Assembly: GCF_030698175.1 (NCBI RefSeq)
Contig: NZ_JAUYNT010000029.1
Location: 372,001-436,000, forward strand
DNA: 64,000 nucleotides
From: Pseudomonas sp.
Lineage (GTDB): Bacteria; Pseudomonadota; Gammaproteobacteria; Pseudomonadales; Pseudomonadaceae
Direction: 5' to 3'
Positions 28,559 to 36,306 of this stretch are shown here, in pieces. The position numbers and the translations under genes were made by a program. The notes under the pieces are model-generated. The model was not told where the DNA came from, searched no databases, and saw only the letters and a program-made list of their open reading frames with translations. The stretch's first letter is position 1. Each line of letters begins with the position of its first letter.

Positions 28559-28566
28559 CTCTTTAA

Positions 28567-28599
28567 ACCACGGTCTGAAAGTAACCCCAGAGCCGTGGT
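28567..28599 (-). other. Stem-loop after sdhB
   Basis: ACCACGG-C-TCTG paired with CAGA-CCGTGGT: an 11-bp stem with one bulge, starting 27 bp beyond the sdhB stop and followed by TTTAAAG. Probably a processing or stabilising structure, or part of an attenuator with the next hairpin. Confidence 0.5.
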
Positions 28600-28625
28600 G
28601 TGTTGCGGTTAAAACCAAACAATAA

Positions 28626-29330
28626 TCAGGTAGCCGACTGCAGCAACATGTTGCGAATGTGGCCGATTGCCTTGGTCGGATTAAGACCTTTAGGGCAAAC
28701 GCTGACGCAGTTCATGATGCCGCGGCAACGAAACACACTAAACGGATCGTCTAAAGCAGCCAGACGCTCGGCAGTTTTGGTGTCGCGACTGTCGGCCAAA
28801 AAGCGATAAGCCTGCAGCAACGCCGCTGGACCGAGGAACTTGTCCGGATTCCACCAGAAGGACGGGCAAGAAGTCGAACAGCACGCGCACAGAATGCACT
28901 CGTACAGACCATCGATCTTTTCCCGCTCTTCGGGCGATTGCAGACGTTCAATGCCGGGCGCCGGCGTATCGTTCTGCAAGAACGGCTGCACCTTCTCGTA
29001 TTGCTTGTAGAAGATGCTCATATCAACTGCGAGGTCACGAATAACCGGCAAACCCGGCAGCGGACGCACGACTAATTTGTTGCCTTTAACCACGGCCGAC
29101 AATGGCGTGACGCAAGCCAGCGCATTTTTACCGTTGATATTCATGCCGTCGGAGCCACAAACACCCTCACGGCAGGAGCGACGATAGGAGAAACCTTCGT
29201 CTTGTTCCTTAACCAGCGCCAGCACGTCCAGCACCATCAGGTCTTTACCACCGGTATCGACTTGAAAATCCTGCATAAAGGGTGCGGCGTCTTGATCCGG
29301 GTTGTAGCGATAAACACTAACTAACAACAT
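28626..29330 (-). CDS. sdhB: Succinate dehydrogenase iron-sulfur subunit
   Basis: 234-aa electron-transfer subunit of complex II. The [2Fe-2S] cysteines are in CREGVCGSDG and the following LAC; the [4Fe-4S] and [3Fe-4S] ligands are in CILCACCSTSCPSFWW and CRGIMNCVSVCPKGLNP. ATG 29330 follows AAGGGTGG and gives the usual MLLVSVYRYN start; an in-frame GTG at 29339 is less likely. Confidence 0.97.
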   Translation of the reverse strand: MLLVSVYRYNPDQDAAPFMQDFQVDTGGKDLMVLDVLALVKEQDEGFSYRRSCREGVCGSDGMNINGKNALACVTPLSAVVKGNKLVVRPLPGLPVIRDLAVDMSIFYKQYEKVQPFLQNDTPAPGIERLQSPEEREKIDGLYECILCACCSTSCPSFWWNPDKFLGPAALLQAYRFLADSRDTKTAERLAALDDPFSVFRCRGIMNCVSVCPKGLNPTKAIGHIRNMLLQSAT

Positions 29331-29341
29331 TGCGGCCACCC

Positions 29342-31114
29342 TTAATAAGTCCGAATCATCGGTTCAAACACCGGCACGGTCTTCGGTGCGAAGTTGACCG
29401 CACGTTTGCTCACGCGCTTCTCGCCAGGGAAGTACAGCGAGTGGCAGAGCCAGTTTTCGTCATCGCGATCTTCGAAGTCTTCACGAGCGTGGGCACCGCG
29501 GGATTCTTTACGAACCTCGGCAGCAATGGCTGTGGCTTCAGCCACTTCCAGCAGGTTTTGCAACTCCAGCGCTTCGATCCGCGCGGTGTTGAATGCCTGG
29601 CTCTTGTCGTTGATTTTGACGTTAGCGATGCGTTCACGCAGACCCGCCAACTGGGCGATACCTTTTTGCATGTATTCGCCGGTGCGGAACACGCCGAAGT
29701 AGTTCTGCATGCAGCTTTGCAGTTCTTTACGCAGCGATGCCACGTCTTCACCGGTGGTACGGGTGTTCAGACCGTTCAAACGAGCCATGGCTTCGTCGAT
29801 ATCGGTGGTGCTGGCAGCACGCTGATCAACGCCTTCGCGCAGGGATTTTTCCAAGTGCAGACCCGCCGCACGGCCGAATACCACCAAGTCGAGCAACGAG
29901 TTGCCGCCCAGACGGTTAGCGCCGTGGACCGACACGCAAGCCACTTCGCCAACGGCAAACAGACCGTCGATGATTTTATCGTTGCCGTTAGCATCTTGAG
30001 TGATGGCCTGACCATGAATGTTGGTCGGCACGCCGCCCATCATATAGTGGCAAGTCGGCACTACAGGTACCGGCGCGGTCACTGGGTCGACGTGGGCGAA
30101 GGTCTTCGACAGCTCGCAGATACCTGGCAGGCGGCTGTGCAGCACGTCTTCGCCCAAGTGATCGAGCTTCAACAGCACATGGTCGCCGTCTGGGCCACAG
30201 CCGTTACCGGCGATGATTTCTTTGACCATCGAACGAGCAACCACATCGCGACCGGCCAAGTCTTTGGCGTTTGGCGCGTAACGCTCCATAAAACGCTCGC
30301 CGTGCTTGTTGATCAGATAGCCGCCTTCACCGCGGCAACCTTCAGTAACCAGCACGCCAGCCCCGGCGATGCCGGTTGGGTGGAACTGCCACATTTCGAT
30401 GTCTTGCACCGGCACGCCAGCGCGCAAGGCCATGCCAATACCGTCGCCGGTGTTAATCAAGGCGTTGGTAGTTGACGAGTAGATGCGACCCGCACCACCG
30501 GTGGCCAAAACAGTGGCCTTGGAGCGAATAAAGGAGGTTTCACCAGTCTCAATGCAGATGGCGATGATGCCAACGAAGACGCCATCCTGATTCTTCACCA
30601 GATCAACCGCGTACCACTCGTTGAGGAATACGGTGTTGGCTTTCAGGTTGGCTTGATACAGGGTGTGCAGCAGTGCGTGACCAGTACGGTCGGCAGCGGC
30701 GCAGGTACGGGCAGCTTGCCCCCCCTTGCCATAGTCTTTCGACTGACCACCGAACGGGCGCTGGTAGATGCGGCCCTGCTCGGTACGCGAGAATGGCAGG
30801 CCCATGTGTTCAAGCTCGAACACCGCTTCTGGACCAACCGAACACATGTATTCGATGGCGTCCTGGTCGCCGATATAGTCGGAACCCTTGACGGTGTCGT
30901 ACATGTGCCAGCGCCAGTCGTCTTGTGGATCAGCCGAGGCGATGGCGCAGGTGATGCCACCTTGAGCCGAAACAGTGTGCGAACGGGTTGGAAATACTTT
31001 GGTGACTACAGCGGTCTTATGGCCGCCTTGAGCCAGTTGCAGTGCGGCGCGCATGCCAGCACCACCGCCGCCAACAATGATGGCGTCGAAGGAAAGCGTA
31101 CTTATGTTAGCCAT
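29342..31114 (-). CDS. sdhA: Succinate dehydrogenase flavoprotein subunit
   Basis: 590-aa catalytic subunit that oxidises succinate to fumarate with covalent FAD. It has the N-terminal FAD motif GGGGAGMRAALQLA, the SHTVSAQGGI segment with the FAD-linking histidine, and the active-site region TEGCRGEGGYL. It is followed by sdhB after an 11-bp gap and preceded by sdhD by 3 bp. Confidence 0.98.
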   Translation of the reverse strand: MANISTLSFDAIIVGGGGAGMRAALQLAQGGHKTAVVTKVFPTRSHTVSAQGGITCAIASADPQDDWRWHMYDTVKGSDYIGDQDAIEYMCSVGPEAVFELEHMGLPFSRTEQGRIYQRPFGGQSKDYGKGGQAARTCAAADRTGHALLHTLYQANLKANTVFLNEWYAVDLVKNQDGVFVGIIAICIETGETSFIRSKATVLATGGAGRIYSSTTNALINTGDGIGMALRAGVPVQDIEMWQFHPTGIAGAGVLVTEGCRGEGGYLINKHGERFMERYAPNAKDLAGRDVVARSMVKEIIAGNGCGPDGDHVLLKLDHLGEDVLHSRLPGICELSKTFAHVDPVTAPVPVVPTCHYMMGGVPTNIHGQAITQDANGNDKIIDGLFAVGEVACVSVHGANRLGGNSLLDLVVFGRAAGLHLEKSLREGVDQRAASTTDIDEAMARLNGLNTRTTGEDVASLRKELQSCMQNYFGVFRTGEYMQKGIAQLAGLRERIANVKINDKSQAFNTARIEALELQNLLEVAEATAIAAEVRKESRGAHAREDFEDRDDENWLCHSLYFPGEKRVSKRAVNFAPKTVPVFEPMIRTY

Positions 31115-31117
31115 GAC

Positions 31118-31486
31118 TCAGATACCCCAAAGAATCTGCACACCCCAAACAAAGAACGTAAACATGGCAACGCCACACGTTCCTTGAAAGAGAAACCGTA
31201 CAACAGTCGCCCACTTACCCAGCGCCATCGGCGTCAGGTAGTCGGTGGAAATTGTCCACATGCCAACCCAGGCGTGCACACCAAGTGCCACCAAAGCCAA
31301 CAGACTGAAAATACGCATAGAAGTGTGGGCGAACAGACCATGCCAATCGGCGTAGCTCAAGCCGGGATTAGCCAGCAGAAACCCGATTAAGAACAGGAAG
31401 TAAGCTGCCAGAGCAACTGCAGAAACCCGCTGAGCCATCCAGTCATAGAGGCCTGAACGCGAGAAGTTCGTGACGTTAGTTACCAT
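31118..31486 (-). CDS. sdhD: Succinate dehydrogenase membrane anchor subunit
   Basis: 122-aa membrane anchor with three transmembrane helices. It helps hold heme b and the quinone site; the His in LGVHAWVGMW is at the expected position in helix 2. The start at 31486 (MVTNVTN) fits the family; an upstream in-frame GTG exists at 31492. It overlaps the sdhC end by about 7 nt. Confidence 0.94.
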   Translation of the reverse strand: MVTNVTNFSRSGLYDWMAQRVSAVALAAYFLFLIGFLLANPGLSYADWHGLFAHTSMRIFSLLALVALGVHAWVGMWTISTDYLTPMALGKWATVVRFLFQGTCGVAMFTFFVWGVQILWGI

Positions 31487-31854
31487 ATCCACACCCCAGC
31501 CAGCACTATTATCACCGCAGAAACGGCGAGAACGATTTGCGAGCCCAGCTTGCCGCCTTCCAGCGTTTCACCGACACCCATGTCCATAATCAGATGGCGC
31601 AAACCGGCCACCAAGTGATACAGCAGAGCGGAGAGCAGACCCCAAATCACCAACTTGGCGAGTGGACTGGTCATACACGCTTTCACCTGCGCGAAGCCTT
31701 CCTCGGATGCCAGCGACTTGTCGAGCGCATAAAGCATTATCGCAAGTCCAACAAAGAGAATGACGCCTGAGGCGCGGTGAAGAATGGACGTGTAGGCAGT
31801 GATTGGGAGCTTAATCGTCCTAAGGTCTAAATTTACAGGTCGTTGGCTTTTCAC
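31480..31854 (-). CDS. sdhC: Succinate dehydrogenase cytochrome b556 subunit
   Basis: 124-aa membrane subunit with three helices. It carries the SILHRASGVILF quinone-site motif and the heme-ligand histidine in YHLVAGLRHLIMD. First gene of the sdhCDAB cluster. It uses a GTG start with a weak ribosome site, about 125 nt downstream of a good sigma-70 type promoter. Confidence 0.95.
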   Translation of the reverse strand: MKSQRPVNLDLRTIKLPITAYTSILHRASGVILFVGLAIMLYALDKSLASEEGFAQVKACMTSPLAKLVIWGLLSALLYHLVAGLRHLIMDMGVGETLEGGKLGSQIVLAVSAVIIVLAGVWIW

Positions 31855-31987
31855 GGCTTAGTTTCACACTGAGAGCCCCTAACAATCAGGGCAAAGTTGT
31901 CGGGAAGTGTGCAGGTCAGTTACCCACCACCCAGGGAGTGCCGACATCCAGAATGCAGGCGCTAAAGCCCCTGGCGGCCGGACGCCG

Positions 31988-32016
31988 AGTATAGACAGTC
32001 AAGATTGCAATGACAA
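31988..32016 (-). promoter_or_regulatory. sdhC sigma-70 type promoter
   Basis: On the minus strand TTGTCA (32016-32011), 17-nt spacer, TATACT (31993-31988). This implies a leader of about 125 nt before sdhC. It lies back to back with the gltA promoter. Confidence 0.75.
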
Positions 32017-32129
32017 CGCAAACACCCACTCCGAACAGCGCATTGCGCTCACTGCAAAAATGCCGTAAATGGCGCTTTAAAACTTCGCAAAACAAGCCGC
32101 AAAGCCCTTGCCAGCTAGGTTCTAGCAAA

Positions 32130-32157
32130 TTGACATTAGAATTTATGCCACTATAGT
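32130..32157 (+). promoter_or_regulatory. gltA sigma-70 type promoter
   Basis: Consensus TTGACA (32130-32135), 16-nt spacer, TATAGT (32152-32157). A leader of about 50 nt follows, ending in AGGAGG before the gltA ATG. The 361-bp gap 31855-32215 holds this and the sdhC promoter and no gene. Confidence 0.85.
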
Positions 32158-32215
32158 GGTGCGGGCCCTTCGTGGGGGGCAGTTGATGATTTTAAGCATA
32201 ATTAGGAGGCCACAC

Positions 32216-33502
32216 ATGGCTGATAAAAAAGCGCAGTTGATCATCGAGGGCATGGCCCCCGTCGAACTGCCCGTTTTAACCGGCACCGTTGGTCCCGATG
32301 TAATTGACGTGCGCGGGCTCACCGCCACGGGCCGTTTTACGTTCGATCCTGGCTTTATGTCGACCGCCTCATGCGAATCCAAAATCACCTATATCGATGG
32401 TGATAAAGGCATTTTATTGCACCGCGGTTATCCAATCGAACAACTGGCCGATAAGTCAGATTATTTGGAAACGTGTTATCTGCTGCTAAACGGCGAACTG
32501 CCAAATGCAGCCGAAAAAGAGAAGTTTGTTAACACCGTTAAAAACCACACCATGGTGCACGAACAGTTGAAGTCGTTCTTCAACGGGTTTCGTCGCGACG
32601 CCCACCCAATGGCGATCATGTGTGGCGTAGTTGGCGCGCTGTCGGCGTTCTATCACGACTCGCTAGACATCAATAATGCTCAGCATCGTGAAATTTCGGC
32701 AGTCCGCTTGATTGCCAAGATGCCGACCATTGCCGCCATGGTTTATAAATATTCCATGGGTCAGCCGATGATGTATCCGCGTAATGACCTGAGCTATGCA
32801 GAGAACTTCCTGCATATGATGTTCAACACCCCGTGCGAGATCAAACCGATCAGCCCGGTGCTGGCCAAGGCCATGGATAAAATCTTTATCCTGCACGCCG
32901 ACCACGAACAAAACGCCTCGACTTCGACCGTACGCTTGGCTGGCTCTTCTGGCGCCAACCCGTTCGCCTGTATCGCTGCCGGTATCGCTGCACTCTGGGG
33001 CCCAGCCCACGGCGGCGCTAACGAGGCCGTTTTGAGCATGCTCGACGAAATTGGTGATGTTTCCAATATCGAGAAGTACATCGCCAAAGCCAAAGACAAG
33101 AACGACCCGTTCAAGTTGATGGGCTTTGGTCACCGCGTTTACAAAAACTTCGATCCACGCGCCACGGTCATGAAAAAGACCTGCGACGAAGTGCTGGCTG
33201 AGCTAGGGATCAACGATCCAAAACTCGAACTGGCTATGAAGCTGGACGAAATTGCGCGTAACGATCCGTACTTCAAAGAGCGCAACCTGTATCCGAACGT
33301 CGATTTCTACTCGGGCATAATCCTGAAAGCCATCGGCATTCCAACCAGCATGTTCACCGTGATTTTTGCCATGTCGCGCACCGTTGGTTGGATCTCTCAC
33401 TGGAAAGAAATGCTCTCCAGCCCGTACAAAATTGGCCGTCCACGCCAGCTTTACACCGGCTACCCACAGCGTGATATGTCCGCGCTGAAAGATCGCACAT
33501 AA
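32216..33502 (+). CDS. gltA: Citrate synthase, type II
   Basis: 428-aa enzyme condensing oxaloacetate and acetyl-CoA. The catalytic residues are visible in ILHADHEQNAS, FGHRVYKNFDPR and YPNVDFYSG (two His and an Asp). Length and N-terminus MADKKAQLIIEG are those of the hexameric, NADH-regulated proteobacterial form. The frame is open to 32156 but that part crosses the promoter. Divergent from the sdh/suc block. Confidence 0.97.
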   Translation: MADKKAQLIIEGMAPVELPVLTGTVGPDVIDVRGLTATGRFTFDPGFMSTASCESKITYIDGDKGILLHRGYPIEQLADKSDYLETCYLLLNGELPNAAEKEKFVNTVKNHTMVHEQLKSFFNGFRRDAHPMAIMCGVVGALSAFYHDSLDINNAQHREISAVRLIAKMPTIAAMVYKYSMGQPMMYPRNDLSYAENFLHMMFNTPCEIKPISPVLAKAMDKIFILHADHEQNASTSTVRLAGSSGANPFACIAAGIAALWGPAHGGANEAVLSMLDEIGDVSNIEKYIAKAKDKNDPFKLMGFGHRVYKNFDPRATVMKKTCDEVLAELGINDPKLELAMKLDEIARNDPYFKERNLYPNVDFYSGIILKAIGIPTSMFTVIFAMSRTVGWISHWKEMLSSPYKIGRPRQLYTGYPQRDMSALKDRT

Positions 33503-33516
33503 GGGTTGCGAGCAAT

Positions 33517-33545
33517 AAAAAGGCTGCCGTTCAGGCAGCCTTTTT
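33517..33545. terminator. gltA terminator
   Basis: AAAAAGGCTGCC-GTTCA-GGCAGCCTTTTT: perfect 12-bp stem including A/T tracts, 14 bp after the gltA stop. Works on both strands in principle. Confidence 0.93.
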
Positions 33546-33637
33546 ATTGGCTTTGAAACAATCCTAGATCGCGTAAATTTCAGACCCTGCACGGGTTACT
33601 GGCTGGATGCAAAACCCAGTTAAAACAGCGCCAAGCG

Positions 33638-34582
33638 CTACTGTACGGCGCCGCTCACACCGCCATCCATAACCCCCAAGCCTTGCAACACCTCGCCACT
33701 GCTGCGAAACCACTGCACTAAATAGTCGGCCAGCACCTGGGTGCGCTTGGGTAAGCCGCCCTGATAGGGGTGGACCAAAAAGGTTGGCATGCTGCGGGTC
33801 TGGTAGTCGCGCAGCAGCCAGCGCAAGCGCCCATCGGCCAACTCCGCGTGCAACATATAGGACGGCAACCGGGCGATACCGGCGCCGGCCAGCGCCGCAT
33901 TTTTCAGCAAGCTGTAGTGATTACTGGCCAAGGGGCCGGCGACTTTCACCCGGCTGAGCTGGTGCTGACGGTGGTAGAGCCATTCTTCCGGGCCTCGGTA
34001 ATGGCTGTTCACCAGGCAACTGTGGGCACTTAACTCCTCTGGGCTGTGTGGCTCGCCATGCTGGGCGAGATAAGCGAGGCTCGCGCAAGTCAGTTCCTGC
34101 ATGGCAAACAGCGGCGTGGCCACCAGGCGCGCATCGCTGTCCACGCCACTGCGAATGGCCAGATCGAAACCGTCGGCGATCATGTCGCGGTAATCGTTAT
34201 TCAGATCCAGCTCGACACGCACCTGGGGATACTGCTGGACAAAGGTCAGCAGCAATCCATCGAAAAAGCTCTCCCCCAGCGACACCGGCAGGGTGATGCG
34301 CACCGTGCCGCTGACCTCCTCTTGCAACCGTGCCAGGGTTTGCCGCGCCCGTTGCGCCTGCACCAACAATGCCTGCGCTTCCGGCAACAAGGCGTTGCCG
34401 GCGCTGGTCAGGGTCAAACTGCGGGTGCTGCGCTGCAGCAGCGTCACGCCTAAACCTTGCTCCAACAAGCGCATTCGCTTGGACAATTGCCCCTTGCTGC
34501 AACCTAGGCGCGCGGCGGCGTGGGTAATACTGCCGACTTCCAGCAGTACGGCAAAGGCAGCCAGATCATCAATTTCGCTCAT
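33638..34582 (-). CDS. LysR-family transcriptional regulator
   Basis: 314 aa with an N-terminal winged helix-turn-helix (AAFAVLLEVGSITHAAARLGCSKGQLSKRMRLLE, about residues 8-42, quoted over its HTH span only) and a LysR substrate domain. It is divergent from a short SDR gene, with a symmetric site in the gap, the classic arrangement for a LysR regulator and its target. Start 34582 (MSEIDDLAAF) was chosen over the open extension to 34654, which would cover the operator. Inducer unknown. Confidence 0.92.
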   Translation of the reverse strand: MSEIDDLAAFAVLLEVGSITHAAARLGCSKGQLSKRMRLLEQGLGVTLLQRSTRSLTLTSAGNALLPEAQALLVQAQRARQTLARLQEEVSGTVRITLPVSLGESFFDGLLLTFVQQYPQVRVELDLNNDYRDMIADGFDLAIRSGVDSDARLVATPLFAMQELTCASLAYLAQHGEPHSPEELSAHSCLVNSHYRGPEEWLYHRQHQLSRVKVAGPLASNHYSLLKNAALAGAGIARLPSYMLHAELADGRLRWLLRDYQTRSMPTFLVHPYQGGLPKRTQVLADYLVQWFRSSGEVLQGLGVMDGGVSGAVQ

Positions 34583-34599
34583 AGCACTCGCCCATGATT

Positions 34600-34626
34600 G
34601 TTTCCTATTGGAAACCAAAGGTTTCC
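34600..34626. promoter_or_regulatory. Candidate LysR operator
   Basis: Perfect palindrome GTTTCC-TATT-GGAAAC at 34600-34615 plus a third half-site GTTTCC at 34621-34626, spaced by half a helical turn, within the LysR/SDR divergent gap (34583-34706). It contains the T-N11-A symmetry of LysR sites. Confidence 0.6.
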
Positions 34627-34706
34627 CATTAGCCGGCTTATCAACGCCAATCATGCCTCTACACTGGAGCCATCAACAACCCCACCCCATCTTCAGGAGC
34701 AACTCC

Positions 34707-35306
34707 ATGAAAATTATTTTGATCGGCGCCAGCGGCACTCTCGGCAGCGCCATCGACCAGCAATTACAAGAACGCCATGAAATCCTTCGCGTCGGCCACA
34801 GCCGCGGCGAGCTGCAGGTGGACATCACCGAGCCGGCCTCGATTCGCCGGCTGTTTGAGCAGACCGGTGCGTTCGATGCGCTGATCAGCGCCACCGGCAA
34901 ACTGCACTTCGGCGCACTGGCCGAGATGACTGCCGAGCACTACGCCATCGGCCTGCAAGACAAACTGATGGGACAGGTCAATCTGGTCTTGATCGGCCGC
35001 GAGTTCGCCAACGACGGCGCCTCCTTTACCCTGACCTCCGGGGTGCTCAGCGACGATCCGATCCGCTACGGCAGCTCGGCCAGCATGGTCAACGCCGCCA
35101 TCGATGGTTTCGTGCGTGGCGCCGCCATCGAGCTACCACGCGGCTTGCGGATCAACAGCGTCAGCCCAACCGTGGTTGAAGAATCCTTGCCCAGCTACGG
35201 CCCTTACTTCCGAGGTTTCAAGCCGGTAGCGGCCGCAATTGCGGCGCTGGCCTTCGCGAAAAGCGTCGAAGGTGCGCAAACCGGCCAGGTCTACCGGGCC
35301 TTTTAG
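34707..35306 (+). CDS. Short-chain dehydrogenase/reductase-like protein
   Basis: 199-aa SDR-fold protein with an N-terminal nucleotide motif GASGTLG and the RINSVSP segment near the end. The usual YxxxK active-site pair is absent: the aligned region reads RYGSSASMVNAAIDGF. It is shorter than classical SDRs (about 250 aa). ATG 34707 has a CAGGAG site. Likely controlled by the divergent LysR protein. Substrate unknown. Confidence 0.85.
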   Translation: MKIILIGASGTLGSAIDQQLQERHEILRVGHSRGELQVDITEPASIRRLFEQTGAFDALISATGKLHFGALAEMTAEHYAIGLQDKLMGQVNLVLIGREFANDGASFTLTSGVLSDDPIRYGSSASMVNAAIDGFVRGAAIELPRGLRINSVSPTVVEESLPSYGPYFRGFKPVAAAIAALAFAKSVEGAQTGQVYRAF

Positions 35307-35326
35307 CGGCGGCGCAACAACCGGCG

Positions 35327-35491
35327 AGCAGCCTGTCGGGCTTAGGCGTCCGTAGCGAGGGAAAGACCGGTTTGAGGCAATTTTTGCGCTCTTTTGAGGC
35401 GAATAGTCGCTCTCTTTAACGAAAAAGAGCGCGGAAAATGACCAAATCCGGCTTTTCCGCAGTAGGACAGTCCTAAGCCCGACAGGCTGCT
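35327..35491 (+). repeat. Second palindromic MITE-like element
   Basis: 165-bp element with perfect 20-bp terminal inverted repeats (AGCAGCCTGTCGGGCTTAGG at 35327-35346, its reverse complement at 35472-35491). Inside are further inverted arms (GCGCTCTTTT with AAAAGAGCGC, GCGGAAAA with TTTTCCGC). It is unrelated to the 146-bp family and has no coding capacity. No target duplication is visible. It fills most of the gap between the SDR and lipoprotein genes. Confidence 0.8.
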
Positions 35492-35561
35492 AGGACGCAA
35501 CCGGCACTTGAGCTAGGCGGTGGCGCCCGGTACCGTGGCGATCCTTTTCTGGAGAGCCACT

Positions 35562-36245
35562 ATGCCCAGCGCCATGCCCAGCGTCCGTTTTCTACTCCTG
35601 GCCCTAGTGCCGGTGTTTGCCGGTTGCCAAATGTTCAGCGCAGAACCTGAGCCAGTCGTGGTGCCGGCCGTGCGCATGCAGGGTGAGTTGAGCGCCGTCG
35701 ATAACCGCCTGCAGTTTCGCCCCTGTCAGGAACAACGCCGCTTTATTCTCGAAGACAGCGCCGGCACCGGCCTGCTGCAAGAGTCGGTGGCGCTGCTGAA
35801 CGATGGCAAAGGCACGCTGTTTGCCGACCTGCAGGGCCAGTTGGTCGCCAGCAAGGTGCCGGGCAACGATGGGCAGATCAATCTGACGCGCCTGTACCGC
35901 ATTCAAAACCAGGGTCAGAGCTGCAACGACCTTAACTTCAAGCGCCTGACCCTGCGCGCCAGCGGCCATGAGCCGGACTGGGTGATCAATGCCAACAGCA
36001 AAGGCCTGATTCTCGAGCGCCCAGGCCAAGAGCCGCTGGTACTGCCCTACCTGGAGGAGCAGCTGCCCGAGGGCCGCTTTAGCCTGAGCAGCGACGCCAA
36101 CGGCCAGTACCTGGAGCTTTGGGTCGCACCGCAGCGCTGCGTCGACAGCATGAGCGGCGCCGTCCAGCACCTGAGCGCAGAGTTGCGCCTGGATGGCAAA
36201 GTAATGCGCGGCTGCGCGTATTACGGCGGCGCTCGCCAAGACTGA
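35562..36245 (+). CDS. Outer-membrane-type lipoprotein, COG3650-like
   Basis: 227 aa with a lipoprotein signal (FLLLALVPVFAGC). The mature part has one region with FRPCQEQRRFILEDSAG and a C-terminal one with RASGHEPDWVINANSKGLIL, which resembles the COG3650/META-type putative lipoproteins of unknown function. Cysteines (PCQ, SCN, RCV, GCA) are consistent with periplasmic disulphides. ATG 35562 follows GGAGAG; a further in-frame ATG lies four codons later. Confidence 0.8.
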   Translation: MPSAMPSVRFLLLALVPVFAGCQMFSAEPEPVVVPAVRMQGELSAVDNRLQFRPCQEQRRFILEDSAGTGLLQESVALLNDGKGTLFADLQGQLVASKVPGNDGQINLTRLYRIQNQGQSCNDLNFKRLTLRASGHEPDWVINANSKGLILERPGQEPLVLPYLEEQLPEGRFSLSSDANGQYLELWVAPQRCVDSMSGAVQHLSAELRLDGKVMRGCAYYGGARQD

Positions 36246-36306
36246 CTTCCAGCAACTTCCCGGGGGCTGCCTATGCTAAGGCTTGGAGCCTTTCGGGAGA
36301 TTGATC

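Noticed and set aside
34293..34706. N-terminal extension of the SDR gene into the LysR gene
   Set aside because: It would cover the divergent promoter and operator; ATG 34707 has a good ribosome site and starts the nucleotide-binding motif.
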